A stretch of 27,859 bases of DNA from DATMXS01 sp050260275 (GTDB lineage Bacteria; Acidobacteriota; Terriglobia; Bryobacterales; Bryobacteraceae). The stretch is from positions 1 to 27,859 of the forward strand of contig JBLNBX010000159.1 in the NCBI GenBank assembly GCA_050260275.1. Reading direction: 5' to 3'. Positions 1 through 7,775 of the stretch are shown here, in pieces (positions within the stretch are counted from its first letter, which is position 1; the number at the start of each line of letters is the position of its first letter). The position numbers were made by a program, and so were the translations under genes. The notes under the pieces are model-generated. The model did not search any database. It saw nothing but the letters and a program-made list of their open reading frames with translations, and was not told the origin of the DNA.

Positions 1-48
1 GTTGACCCCTTACGGGGTCCGTGGGTTCGAATCCCACCCTCACCGCCA
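1..48 (+). tRNA. 3' end of a class II tRNA, probably tRNA-Ser (5' part outside window)
   Basis: The window starts inside a tRNA. A long variable arm is visible (GACCCC 4-9, loop TTAC, GGGGTC 14-19). It is followed by the T arm GTGGG-TTCGAAT-CCCAC (21-37), the acceptor 3' strand CCTCACC (38-44), discriminator G45 and an encoded CCA (46-48). A long variable arm restricts it to Ser, Leu, Tyr or Sec. The G discriminator favours Ser over Leu and Tyr. The acceptor stem appears to be 7 bp, which argues against Sec. The anticodon is outside the window, so the isoacceptor cannot be named. Confidence 0.85.
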
Positions 49-108
49 GCCCCGAAGCACCTATGAGGCCGTCGCTTGGTGTACCTTGTCTAGCCGGGAG
101 CCACCGCT

Positions 109-240
109 ATGACCGCTACTCCGCGACGCGCCATCGTCAGCCGCATCGAGGTAGAACCCCTGCGCAAGGCCTTTCCCAACGAGGCCCTGCACTTCACGAC
201 GTGGGCTGACACCGGACTGCCCGGCGTGAAGTTCGTCGAA
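109..240 (+). pseudogene. Truncated 5' gene remnant resembling the start of DUF4268-like proteins
   Basis: An ATG at 109 has a good Shine-Dalgarno (GGGAG, 8 nt spacing). The first about 40 residues read like a real protein start, with LRKAFPNEALHFTTW. I recall similar strings at the N-terminus of DUF4268-type nuclease-like proteins (LRE.FP.EA.DFT.WL); this is memory, not a search. After TTW the similarity stops. The frame stays open to 555, but from about 250 it runs through palindromic repeats and has no protein-like composition. I read it as a gene whose 3' part was lost or replaced by repeats. It could instead be a spurious open frame. Confidence 0.35.
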
Positions 241-253
241 AAGGCCTGGGATG

Positions 254-410
254 TTCGAGGGGCTTCAGCTCCTGGGTCTCAAGCGGCGTCGCAAGGGCTA
301 AAGCCCCCAAATCTAACCGGACGTCTCTGGGCACGGCTGAAGCCGTGCCCTCATACGAACCCCAAAGGCGCCGCGCAACCACGAAGAGCCTCGTATCGGG
401 GGCGCGACTT
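254..410. repeat. Palindrome cluster A (REP-like), opposite orientation to cluster B
   Basis: Three hairpins with short loops lie close together: 258-273 (AGGGGC, loop TTCA, GCTCCT with one wobble), 295-306 (GGGCT, AA, AGCCC) and 329-350 (GGGCACGGC, loop TGAA, GCCGTGCCC, perfect). The last is followed by TCATACGAA. Read on the minus strand, this unit gives TTCGTATGAG then the palindrome. That nearly matches TTCGTATCAG plus palindrome in cluster B at 5381-5410, in inverted orientation. A further partial TCGTATC-GGGG string follows near 391. The stretch between the tRNA and the MBL gene holds nothing else I can support. Confidence 0.6.
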
Positions 411-538
411 TACTTCAGTCAGGCCGAACAGGCATGGAGTGTTCACGGATTCTAGCCACGCCCCGATGCGAAGCCAACCTAAATTGGAGGGCCAAACCAA
501 GGACGTTGTTTACCGGCCGATACTAGCGCCGCGCGCCG

Positions 539-1522
539 CTAGACGCTCAGCTTGAACTCCTGCCCGATGCGGCGCACAGCGACGCGGTTCGAAGCGTTCG
601 CGGCCGCGTCGTAAAAGCGCTGGATAGGCTCGAGAAAAGGCTCGCGGCCGAGCGCGAACGTCTGGTGGTGCATGGGCAGCATGAACTCCGCCCCTGCCTC
701 GTTCCCCATTCGCCAGGCCTGCTCGGGCGTGCAGTGATAGCGGATCCAGGGGTTGTACGCGCCTATAGGCATCATGGCCAGGTGGTACGGCTTAGACGAT
801 TTCAACTGCCTGAAAAGATGCGTCTCGGCGGTGTCGCCTGCGAACAGCACGCGATAGCGGCCGCTCTCCACCACGTAGCCGTTGTAGCCGCGATAGGTGT
901 CGGTGCGCATGCGCGCGCCCCAGTGGTTCACCTCGAAGGCTCGAACGAGCACGTCTCCGAACCGGGCTGTCTCGTTCCAGCGGAGCTCGTGCACGGTGCG
1001 GTACTTGTGCGCGCGGAACAGGTCGCTCGTGCGTGCGGGAGTGACAACGTCCGTGCGCTTGCCCTCCAGCTTTCTTAGCGAGGGCAGGTCGAAGTGGTCC
1101 ATGTGAGCGTGCGAGAGCAGGATCAGGTCGATGTGCGGCAGATCCGGGATGGCCAGCGCCGGAGCCACCAGGCGCTTGATGCCTAGCGTAACGGGGCCGA
1201 GCGCTATGCCCGCGCGGTCGCTGAACTGCGGGTCTGTGATGAACGTGAAACCGTCCATTTTCACCAGGACGGTGGCGTGTCCGAGCCACGCGGTGTGCAG
1301 CCCGCGATCCGGCCACAGGCGCGGATCGGGTATCGCTGCAGGCCTCAGTATGGGGCGCTTCATGTCGCTGAAATACCTGTGCCAGAAACCCGGCCATACG
1401 CCGTAGGCAGCGGCGGCAGCGGCGCCCAGGCCGGCGAGGCCGCCCCGGACCATCCACTTGCGCCGCGGGATTCCCCGGGAACGTTCCGGGCGCACGGCTT
1501 CAGCAGTGGCTCTATCTGGCAT
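539..1522 (-). CDS. Exported MBL-fold metallo-hydrolase (UlaG / NAPE-PLD-like)
   Basis: This 327-residue protein has the metallo-beta-lactamase fold of the UlaG/NAPE-PLD-like branch, whose members hydrolyse lactones or phosphodiesters. Visible motifs are the zinc signature SHAHMDH (137-143), a later VNHWGAR, FAGDT and LPMHH, which together supply the usual two-metal ligands. The strand opening TAWLGHATVLVK is typical of the group. The N-terminus has twin arginines (PRRKWM, 19-24) before a hydrophobic stretch (about 25-45), so it is probably Tat-exported or membrane-anchored; the motif is not perfect. The annotated ATG has AGGAG only 1 nt away, and the first about 15 codons overlap a repeat-like sequence. 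A GTG at codon 10 is a realistic alternative start. An imperfect inverted repeat (CTAGCG 523-528 / CGCTAG 537-542) covers its stop codon. The substrate is unknown. Confidence 0.8.
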   Translation of the reverse strand: MPDRATAEAVRPERSRGIPRRKWMVRGGLAGLGAAAAAAYGVWPGFWHRYFSDMKRPILRPAAIPDPRLWPDRGLHTAWLGHATVLVKMDGFTFITDPQFSDRAGIALGPVTLGIKRLVAPALAIPDLPHIDLILLSHAHMDHFDLPSLRKLEGKRTDVVTPARTSDLFRAHKYRTVHELRWNETARFGDVLVRAFEVNHWGARMRTDTYRGYNGYVVESGRYRVLFAGDTAETHLFRQLKSSKPYHLAMMPIGAYNPWIRYHCTPEQAWRMGNEAGAEFMLPMHHQTFALGREPFLEPIQRFYDAAANASNRVAVRRIGQEFKLSV

Positions 1523-1595
1523 TCTCCTGATTTCATCTTATCAACCGGTCCAGAGTGAGATTAGTTCCGGGCTATTCGCACCTATTACTCAGGAA

Positions 1596-2039
1596 ATGCG
1601 TGCTTTAACGGCACTGCTGCTTGCTGCGACAATCGTTGCGGAAGCCGCGCGGCCGGACAAGGTGGAGTACGTCGGCGGCACCCTCGGCCTGCCCCGCGCC
1701 GAGGGTGTGGCGGACCTCACGGGCGTTAAGTACTTTGTCTTCAGATCGCGCCAGGCCGAGCTGAAGATTCCCTACGACCGTGTGAACCTGCTCGAATACG
1801 GCCAGGACGTGAACCGGCGGCTCGCCCTGGCGATCATCATCTCGCCCCTGCTGCTGCTGAGCAAAAAGCGGCAGCATTTCCTTACGGTCGGCTACGAGGA
1901 CACGGCCGGCCGGCAGCAGGCGGCCGTTTTCAGAGTGGACAAGCGCAGCGTCCGTTCCGTCCTCGCCGCCATGGAGGCGCGCACGGGCCGGAAGGTCGAA
2001 TTCCAGGACATCGAGGCTCGAAAGGCGGCCGGACTATGA
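1596..2039 (+). CDS. Secreted hypothetical protein
   Basis: A 147-residue protein starting at the ATG preceded by AGGA. This start exposes a clean signal peptide (MRALTALLLAATIVAEAA) that the longer open frame from 1458 would bury. The mature part is mostly beta-like, with one hydrophobic segment (LALAIIISPLLLL) followed by lysines and then a strand-rich tail (FLTVGYEDTAGRQQAAVFRV). I do not recognise a named domain; the pattern resembles small conserved acidobacterial secreted proteins. Its stop overlaps the start of the next gene (ATGA), so the two are almost certainly co-translated. It is divergent from the MBL gene, with about 73 nt between the two starts. Confidence 0.65.
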   Translation: MRALTALLLAATIVAEAARPDKVEYVGGTLGLPRAEGVADLTGVKYFVFRSRQAELKIPYDRVNLLEYGQDVNRRLALAIIISPLLLLSKKRQHFLTVGYEDTAGRQQAAVFRVDKRSVRSVLAAMEARTGRKVEFQDIEARKAAGL

Positions 2040-2611
2040 CGATGCTCGTGCTCGCGGCCATGCTGATTGCGCCGCCGGAAGGGGCTACTCTCGAGGACGC
2101 GCACCTGAGGCAGCTCGTACAGGTGAAGCGAATCTACGTGGACCGGCTCAGCGGAGGCGATACAGCCGCTCAGATCCGCGACATGATCATCTCCAGCCTG
2201 CACAGCGCGCGCCTGTTCGTCATCACGGAGAACCCAGACCGCGCCGACGCCTTCCTGCGCGGATCGGCCGAAGACCTCGTCTTCACGGATACGCTTTCGA
2301 CGAGCGAAGGCGTGAGCGCGCGCGCCGCCGCCAGTATGACAAACGGAGCCCGGACAACCGCACAGCGCGACAGCCGCTCTGCCAGCGTATCCGTGGGCGA
2401 TCAGGAGAGCCTTCGCGTGGCCGAACGCAAGCATGAGGCAGTCGCGTCGGTGCGGCTGGTAAACAAAGACGGAGACGTGATCTGGTCGGCCACCGAGGAG
2501 AGCCAGGGCGGCAAGTTCCGGGGCGCCAGCGCGGACGTGGCCGACAAGATCAGCCGCAGGCTCATCGCCGAGTACGAGAGGGCCAGGCGGCTGGTCAGCC
2601 CCCGCCAGTAG
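2036..2611 (+). CDS. Secreted hypothetical protein, possibly CsgG/LpoB-like fold
   Basis: A 191-residue protein translationally coupled to the upstream gene through a 4-nt ATGA overlap. The N-terminus is short and hydrophobic (MTMLVLAAMLIAPP), suggesting export. The body contains a strand-helix pattern (VKRIYVDRLSGG, then IRDMIISSLHSARLFVITENPDRADAFLRGSA, later AVASVRLVNKDGDVIW). It reads like proteins that assemble a variable lipoprotein fold of the CsgG/LpoB kind; that assignment is inference only. The serine/arginine-rich middle (about 90-125) looks like a flexible linker. Its 3' end overlaps the convergent pyrophosphatase gene by 17 nt. Confidence 0.6.
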   Translation: MTMLVLAAMLIAPPEGATLEDAHLRQLVQVKRIYVDRLSGGDTAAQIRDMIISSLHSARLFVITENPDRADAFLRGSAEDLVFTDTLSTSEGVSARAAASMTNGARTTAQRDSRSASVSVGDQESLRVAERKHEAVASVRLVNKDGDVIWSATEESQGGKFRGASADVADKISRRLIAEYERARRLVSPRQ

Positions 2612-3137
2612 ATTCCTGGCGTTCGAGGTAGAGGCGGCGGCTTCGAAGTATGGCCTGCCGGGCGTCGCGAACTCCTCCCCACCCCTGCATTCTTGTGCGC
2701 TTGCCTTCGAGTTCTTTGTAGATGGCGAAGAAATGCTCCAGCTCGCGGCGGACGTGAGGCGCAACCTGCTCCAGCGTGTGGACCTCCGCGTACCGGGGGC
2801 TGCGGTTCGGAACGGCTAGCACCTTCTGGTCCAGTTCTTCCTGATCGAGCATGTTGAGTACGGCGATCGGCCGCGCTTCGATCAGGCATCCGGGAAAGCT
2901 GGGGGTCTCTACGAGGGCGATGATGTCGAGGGGATCGCCATCGTCGGCAAGCGTACCGGGGATGAAGCCGTAGTCGCCGGGGTAGAACATGGGCGAGTAG
3001 AGCGGCCGGTCGAGGCGGAAAACCCCGAGCGCGCCATCGTACTCATACTTGTTGTTCGAGTTCTTCGGGATCTCGACGATCATCCGGACGAGATCGGGAA
3101 TATCCGGCCCGGGATCCAGATCGTACAAGCCCCCCAC
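2595..3137 (-). CDS. ppa: Inorganic pyrophosphatase (soluble, family I)
   Basis: Cytoplasmic family I pyrophosphatase, hydrolysing PPi to two phosphates and so pulling biosynthetic reactions forward. The 180-residue length is typical. The signature DGDPLD (66-71) supplies metal-binding aspartates. NKYEYD (29-34), YPGDYGFIP (52-60) and the later LDQEELDQKVLAVP match conserved active-site segments. The start is a GTG with a weak ribosome site; it keeps the N-terminal DLDPGPDIPD segment that related enzymes share (consensus DLP.GPNPP), so I prefer it to the internal Met19. The 3' end overlaps the convergent secreted-protein gene by 17 nt. Confidence 0.95.
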   Translation of the reverse strand: MGGLYDLDPGPDIPDLVRMIVEIPKNSNNKYEYDGALGVFRLDRPLYSPMFYPGDYGFIPGTLADDGDPLDIIALVETPSFPGCLIEARPIAVLNMLDQEELDQKVLAVPNRSPRYAEVHTLEQVAPHVRRELEHFFAIYKELEGKRTRMQGWGGVRDARQAILRSRRLYLERQESTGGG

Positions 3138-3240
3138 GGCTTCAGCCTACCAGAACCGGCAGGCTACGCTTTCACGTGTGCACGCGAATGCCGGCGATAG
3201 CGCACGACGTGGGCTGCAACCGGGGCCGCGCGAGCTGCTC

Positions 3241-3642
3241 TCAGCCCGCAGCGAGTTCAGCGGCCATCTGGCGGTCGGCCGTGGTCAGATGATTCCTGAT
3301 CCAGCCGTCAAGCATGGTTAGCAGCTCGTCCGTCAACGCGGCGCGGCCCGCATCGAACTCGCTCGCGAAGCCGCCGAGCAGGTCCAGAAGGCGCTCGTGC
3401 TCGGCCTGGTGCGAGGCCAAAGATGGGCATTTGCGTTCGGACATGAGCGCCTGCTCGGTGCGGAAGTGCTCTCGGACCAGGGCCAGTATGTCAGCCAGCA
3501 CCTGTGCGGCGGTTTCGTTATCCGCGCCCGCGGGCACGAGCGCCCGGGCTTTGGCACCAAGCGCGAACAGGCGCTGGTGTTGGGCGTCGATCTCAGGAAG
3601 CCCGTACGCGTATTCGTCGCGCCAATCGAAGAGAGTTGTCAT
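3241..3642 (-). CDS. Bacteriohemerythrin
   Basis: A single-domain hemerythrin of 133 residues, a non-heme di-iron oxygen-binding four-helix bundle. All expected iron ligands are visible: H22 (DAQHQRL), H59 and E63 (HFRTE), H78 and H82 (HQAEH), H118 and D123 (HLTTAD). The FDWRDEY start is characteristic of stand-alone bacteriohemerythrins. The ATG has AGGAA 8 nt upstream. Known roles in other bacteria are oxygen delivery, storage or sensing; nothing nearby narrows this down. It is a single-gene unit: the next gene on this strand starts about 2 kb upstream, and 186 nt of sequence without a recognisable signal separate the two. Confidence 0.93.
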   Translation of the reverse strand: MTTLFDWRDEYAYGLPEIDAQHQRLFALGAKARALVPAGADNETAAQVLADILALVREHFRTEQALMSERKCPSLASHQAEHERLLDLLGGFASEFDAGRAALTDELLTMLDGWIRNHLTTADRQMAAELAAG

Positions 3643-3828
3643 GTCGCTTATTCCTGACTGGCCGATTCCTGTGCGTCAAGCGGCGATGCGCTTCATGAAA
3701 GGAGCGCCACGCCTATCCGTCGTGGATCGGCTACTGATACCGGTTCTGAAAAGCAACTCGGGCGGGCTCAGCCGTCTGCAGATGCCGCAGCCGGCCGGGA
3801 GCCCACCAATTCTGCCGGGACCTGAATG

Positions 3829-5172
3829 CTAACCCCGGACCGGGCTGTCAACCACTCTGAACGCGCGCTCGTCGAAGTAGAGCACCTTGCCCTGCCGGTA
3901 CGACTGCACGGCCATGCTGATAAGCACCTGCGCGCGCGCCGCCGTCTCGACATCGAGCGTAGGCTTCTGCCGCGAGCGGATGCAGCTCAGGAAGTTGCGG
4001 ATGTGGTCCGCCATGATGTCCTGTTTCTCGATCGGGATCCTGACCTCGTCGACGCCGTATTTCGCCTTGTACTCTTCGTTATAAGCGACGCGCTGCCGTT
4101 CGGGGCGCAGCAGGATGTGATCCGTGGCAGCTTCGAACATGCCGTGCTCCACCATGATGATGGTGCCGTTCTGGCCGCGTATGAGGCCGGGAATGTGCTG
4201 CGAGTTAGTCATCGACGACGTCAGCACAACTGAATGCCCCTTCGCGTACTCGGCGAGCAGGTGAAAGGTGTCCGGCACCTCGCGCTTCTCCTGGAAGGCG
4301 GGTCCGCCATAGATGCCCCCGCTCGCCATTACCTTGCGTGGATACTGCGGCTCCGGCCAGCAGATGTTCATGGGAGCGGCGACGTGGAAGAAGAGGTCCG
4401 TTGCGACGCCGCCGGAGTAATCCCAGTACTTCCTGAAGCGGAAGAAACGGTCGGCATCCCAGGGGCGGTTCGGCGCGGGGCCGAGCCACATTTTCCAATC
4501 GATGTAGTTCTCGCCCTTGCCGTTCGGACCGGCCGCCTTGTCGATGGGCCAGTTCCATTCGCCCTCGGTCGAGTTCCGGTGATACGAGCCCTGGCTCAAT
4601 ACCATGGGTCCGATCGCGCCGCCGGCGATGACTTCCTTGGCTTTCCACCACTGCTTGCCGGAAGTAGTCTGCGAACCGACCTGCACCACGCGCTTCGTCT
4701 CGCGTACGGCATCGATCAGGCGTTTCACCTCGGGAATGGTGTGGCACATGGGCTTCTCGAGGTAGACGTCCTTGCCGTTACTTAGAGCAGCCAGGGCGAT
4801 GGTGGCGTGCCAGTGATCGGGCGTAGCCACGATAACCGCGTCGACTTCACGGTTGTTCACCACCTCCCGCCAGTCAAGCGTCGTCTTTATCTCAACGCCC
4901 GCGGGGGCAAAGAAGCGCTTCAGTTCCTCCACGCGCTTGCGGTAGACGTCGCAGGCCTGGACTATCTGACAGGTATTGTCTTCTTTGTTGACCCTGTGGA
5001 ACTCCTTTATTACGTAGGTGCCCCGCCCGCCGGTGCCGATCACGGCGACGTTGATGCGGTCATTTGCGCCGATGACACGGCCCTGGGTTCTGGCAACGGA
5101 GCGCGCCGCGAGTCCTGCGCCCGCAGCTCCTGCTATGAAGCTCCTTCGGTTCACTTCCTGTCTGACTCCCAT
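3829..5172 (-). CDS. Tat-exported Gfo/Idh/MocA-family oxidoreductase
   Basis: A 447-residue NAD(P)-dependent oxidoreductase of the Gfo/Idh/MocA family, acting typically on sugars, inositols or derivatives. NRRSFI (8-13) plus an Ala/Gly-rich hydrophobic stretch form a twin-arginine signal, so the enzyme is probably exported already folded with its cofactor. The Rossmann motif VIGTGGRG lies at 44-51, ATPDHWH at about 116-122, and the family-defining EKP at 139-141. The C-terminal half (WLGPAPNRPWD, YSGGVATDLFFH) matches the large exported subgroup common in Acidobacteriota and Planctomycetota. The exact substrate cannot be told. There is no operon partner; the upstream region is palindrome cluster B. 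Confidence 0.9.
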   Translation of the reverse strand: MGVRQEVNRRSFIAGAAGAGLAARSVARTQGRVIGANDRINVAVIGTGGRGTYVIKEFHRVNKEDNTCQIVQACDVYRKRVEELKRFFAPAGVEIKTTLDWREVVNNREVDAVIVATPDHWHATIALAALSNGKDVYLEKPMCHTIPEVKRLIDAVRETKRVVQVGSQTTSGKQWWKAKEVIAGGAIGPMVLSQGSYHRNSTEGEWNWPIDKAAGPNGKGENYIDWKMWLGPAPNRPWDADRFFRFRKYWDYSGGVATDLFFHVAAPMNICWPEPQYPRKVMASGGIYGGPAFQEKREVPDTFHLLAEYAKGHSVVLTSSMTNSQHIPGLIRGQNGTIIMVEHGMFEAATDHILLRPERQRVAYNEEYKAKYGVDEVRIPIEKQDIMADHIRNFLSCIRSRQKPTLDVETAARAQVLISMAVQSYRQGKVLYFDERAFRVVDSPVRG

Positions 5173-5556
5173 GGTGGTTTCTGTTTGGCCCTCCGGGCCG
5201 GACAGCGTACGGAGTTTTCCGATTGTACGCTGTCGGAGGCCGCCGAGGGGAGGGTTCGAGCTGCGGGCGAAAGGTTCCTCAGCTCCGGGACGTAGGCCGC
5301 CGGGAGATCGCGGCTTTGAAGGGGAGAACTTCAGTCCGCTGCGGAGCTTCAGCTCCGCAGACTACGGCGCGGCTTCGGGCTTCGTATCAGGGCACGGCGT
5401 CAGCCGTGCCGTTATGCGCCTCTCAATCCGGGCTTTAGCCCCTGTGCTGACGGTGCTCGACTCGCAGGGCTGAAGCCCTGCGCGGGCTCAAGCCCGCCCC
5501 CACTCGATCCGGGCAGCAGGCCCGCGTATGCCGGGCGCGCTCAGCTCACCCGGCTG
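5173..5556. other. 384-nt intergenic region holding palindrome cluster B
   Basis: This gap separates the oxidoreductase start (5172) from the phosphoribosyltransferase stop (5557); both genes are on the minus strand. Open frames here are low-complexity and give no recognisable protein. The right two thirds are occupied by small hairpins, annotated separately. The first about 110 nt next to the oxidoreductase start should hold its promoter, but I see no convincing -35/-10 pair. Confidence 0.6.
5335..5500. repeat. Palindrome cluster B (REP-like), five hairpins
   Basis: Five inverted repeats lie within 160 nt. They are 5339-5360 (CTGCGGAGC, loop TTCA, GCTCCGCAG, perfect), 5391-5410 (GGCACGGC, loop GTCA, GCCGTGCC), 5430-5441 (GGGCT, TT, AGCCC), 5464-5481 (GCAGGGC, loop TGAA, GCCCTGC) and 5482-5497 (GCGGGCT, CA, AGCCCGC). 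The second is preceded by TTCGTATCAG, as in cluster A. The shared loop family (TTCA/TGAA) and shared flank suggest one mobile or amplified repeat type, not five independent terminators. None is followed by a T tract. Confidence 0.65.
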
Positions 5557-6168
5557 CTACACCCACACCTTCGTCAGGGGAATGTTGCGCTTGCACAGCT
5601 CGCACTGTCCGGCTTCGCTGTACGCGGCGTCGATCTTGGCCAGGTAATACAGCGGCAGCGGGTCGAACGAAGGCGTCGTAGGGTACGGCTGATAGACGAT
5701 GACCCCGAGGCCGATAACGGTGGCCCCGTTCGCCTCGACGAGCGCTTTCAACTCCGTGAGCTTCCTGCCCGTCCGCAATATGTCGTCCACCAGCAGGACC
5801 TTCTCGCCGGGAACCTGTTCCAGGAATTGCCGGAACCGCATCTTGCCGGTCTTCGGGTCCTCCTCGGACCAATAGACCTGGTGCGCGCGGAGCGCCTCGC
5901 AGACACCATAGGCCACCGACAACCCGCCTGTGGCAGGCGCAACTATCGACAGCTCCGGAATCAGAGTCCTGACCTCGGCGTGCGCGCGCAACAGGCGGCT
6001 CAGACCCACGCTCAGCACCTTCGCGTGCTGGTAGTAGCGCATGGCGAGGGCCACTTGCAGGTACTCGTTCGTGTGCAGACCATTGGGCATCTCAAAGTGG
6101 CCTTCCCGCAGCGCGCCGGTTTCGCGAAGCAGGCCTACTACTTCTTCCTGAGTGGGTATGAGTTCCAT
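5557..6168 (-). CDS. Orotate phosphoribosyltransferase-like PRTase
   Basis: A 203-residue type I phosphoribosyltransferase. The PRPP-binding motif VLLVDDILRTGRK is at 124-136, and the fold order (SIVAPATGGLSVAYGV at 74-89 as the PPi loop region) resembles OPRT (PyrE). However, the flexible-loop segment that in PyrE carries the catalytic lysine and a KxHG-like motif is replaced by EEDPKTGKMRFRQF, and the C-terminus carries a CxxC pair (C189, C192) unusual for PyrE. It may be the cell's OPRT in divergent form, or a paralogue with another base. It starts 5 nt after the stop of the sugar transferase, so the two form an operon. Confidence 0.7.
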   Translation of the reverse strand: MELIPTQEEVVGLLRETGALREGHFEMPNGLHTNEYLQVALAMRYYQHAKVLSVGLSRLLRAHAEVRTLIPELSIVAPATGGLSVAYGVCEALRAHQVYWSEEDPKTGKMRFRQFLEQVPGEKVLLVDDILRTGRKLTELKALVEANGATVIGLGVIVYQPYPTTPSFDPLPLYYLAKIDAAYSEAGQCELCKRNIPLTKVWV

Positions 6169-6173
6169 AGAGC

Positions 6174-7595
6174 CTAGTACGCTCCCTTCCCCGTCAACAC
6201 GTTAGGCACGGTCTTGAGCAGGATCTTCCAGTCCAGGGCCAGCGACCAGCCGTCAATATATTCCATGTCCAGCTTCATCCAGCGCTCGAAATCCACCTGG
6301 TCGCGGCCTTCGAGGGCCCACAGGCAAGTGAGGCCCGGTCGCATCCGCAGCCGGCGCCGCTGCCACGGTTTGTACTGATCGACCTCCGAGGGCACCGCAG
6401 GCCGCGGGCCCACCAACGACATATCGCCCTTCAGCACGTTCCATAGCTGCGGCAGCTCATCGATGGAGAACTTGCGAAGCCAGCGGCCGACCGGCGTGAC
6501 GCGCGGGTCCTCTGGAATCTTGAACGCACATTTCTTCTGATTCAGGTGCTCAAGCTTGGCGCGCATCTTCTCCGCGTCAACGCACATCGAGCGGAACTTA
6601 TACACCGTGAAGCGCCTGCCGTTCAGCCCGCAGCGCACCTGACGGAAAATCACCGGGCCCGGCGAACTCAGTTTGATGATCACGGCCGTTGCGGCCATCA
6701 AGGGCGAGAGCACGACGAGCCCGATGGCCGCCAGCACGACATCCGTCGCGCGCTTTATGAAAAGCGTGATCTCGTCGTGCGGCGCGGCCGCGAACGTCAG
6801 CAACTGGATGTTTCCCAGGCGGTCGAGATAGACGTCGCTGTTCACATGGGGGAACAGGTCCACCATCATCCGCATCCGGATGCCTTCCTCGTCGCACAGC
6901 ACCAGGATGTCCTCGATGCTCGCAAGGTCCTTGCTCTCAACCGCAAACAGCAGGTCGTCGATTACCTGCGTTCGCGCGAGTTTCACAAGCTGCCCGAGAG
7001 GATAGACGGGATACTCCCGGCCGAGCCGCAAGGAAGGCGGCGCCTCCTCAGAGTTCTCAGCGAAAAAACCGGACAGCCGGATACCGTGCCGTGCGGAGTT
7101 CTCGAGCACGCGGCCCACGCGCCGCGCCCGCTCGCCGGTCCCGACCACCATCACGTAGTGCGGCGCGCCGAACTCGCGGCGTATGATGCCGACCACGTCA
7201 TCCGCTCCCAGGCGGAAAAGGCAGACCAGAACGCAGGAGTACGCCGCAAAGAGACCCAGGAACGAGCGGCTCAGCGGCGTTTCCAGCCTCAGCGCGTATA
7301 CGAAGACCACCAGTGCCACCGTGCCGTAGAGCGTCTGGCGAAGGCCGTCGCGCAGGATGGTCCGCGGATCGCCCGCGTCGAGCTTCTCATAGAGGTTCAG
7401 CCACAGCCCCAGCGCCACCCAGGTCAGCACCGAAAACCCCAGCAGCAGCGCCTTCACGGCGGCGTCAAGGTGAAAGGTGCGTTCGAAGGGAAGCCATACC
7501 CGGCTCTGGTACGCAGCTTCGAAAGCGACTGCGGTCAGGACGGCGTCAGACAGCGCGAAGAGGAACTTGACCTTTCGATAGTACCGGCTGAACAT
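6174..7595 (-). CDS. Polyprenyl-phosphate sugar-1-phosphate transferase (WbaP/CpsE-like)
   Basis: An inner-membrane enzyme of 473 residues that transfers a sugar-1-phosphate from a nucleotide sugar to undecaprenyl phosphate, the first step of exopolysaccharide or O-antigen repeat synthesis. The N-terminal half has several membrane segments (roughly 10-140), then a Rossmann-like CoA_binding_3 region (HYVMVVGTGERARRVGRVL). The C-terminal bacterial sugar transferase domain starts near KRATDVVLAAIGL, with SPGPVIFRQ, FTVYKFRSM and the hallmark DELPQLWNVLKGDMSLVGPRP. It is divergent from the ABC exporter and in an operon with the PRTase. No polysaccharide gene cluster surrounds it. The sugar (Glc, Gal or other) cannot be read from the sequence. 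Confidence 0.93.
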   Translation of the reverse strand: MFSRYYRKVKFLFALSDAVLTAVAFEAAYQSRVWLPFERTFHLDAAVKALLLGFSVLTWVALGLWLNLYEKLDAGDPRTILRDGLRQTLYGTVALVVFVYALRLETPLSRSFLGLFAAYSCVLVCLFRLGADDVVGIIRREFGAPHYVMVVGTGERARRVGRVLENSARHGIRLSGFFAENSEEAPPSLRLGREYPVYPLGQLVKLARTQVIDDLLFAVESKDLASIEDILVLCDEEGIRMRMMVDLFPHVNSDVYLDRLGNIQLLTFAAAPHDEITLFIKRATDVVLAAIGLVVLSPLMAATAVIIKLSSPGPVIFRQVRCGLNGRRFTVYKFRSMCVDAEKMRAKLEHLNQKKCAFKIPEDPRVTPVGRWLRKFSIDELPQLWNVLKGDMSLVGPRPAVPSEVDQYKPWQRRRLRMRPGLTCLWALEGRDQVDFERWMKLDMEYIDGWSLALDWKILLKTVPNVLTGKGAY

Positions 7596-7775
7596 CCAGC
7601 GTCGAGCATATCAAAGCGTATACGTACCTGAGGTGCGCCCAGAGCGGCCCCCCTCCCTGCCGAAGCCGGCCGCCCGCACCGCAGCGGCGAGGCCGCCGCC
7701 GCCCAACGTACTTACCTATGTTCCGGCTGATAGAATGACCTTTTTGTAAGTCGCGGTCTAAATTAGCGGTACTTC

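Noticed and set aside
3650..3680. TGGCC...TGTGC string resembling a sigma-54 (-24/-12) promoter
   Set aside because: The GG to GC distance is one base too long and the surrounding bases do not match the consensus.
5339..5497. Hairpins of cluster B as rho-independent terminators
   Set aside because: None is followed by a T tract in either direction, and several occur side by side, which fits a repeat cluster better.
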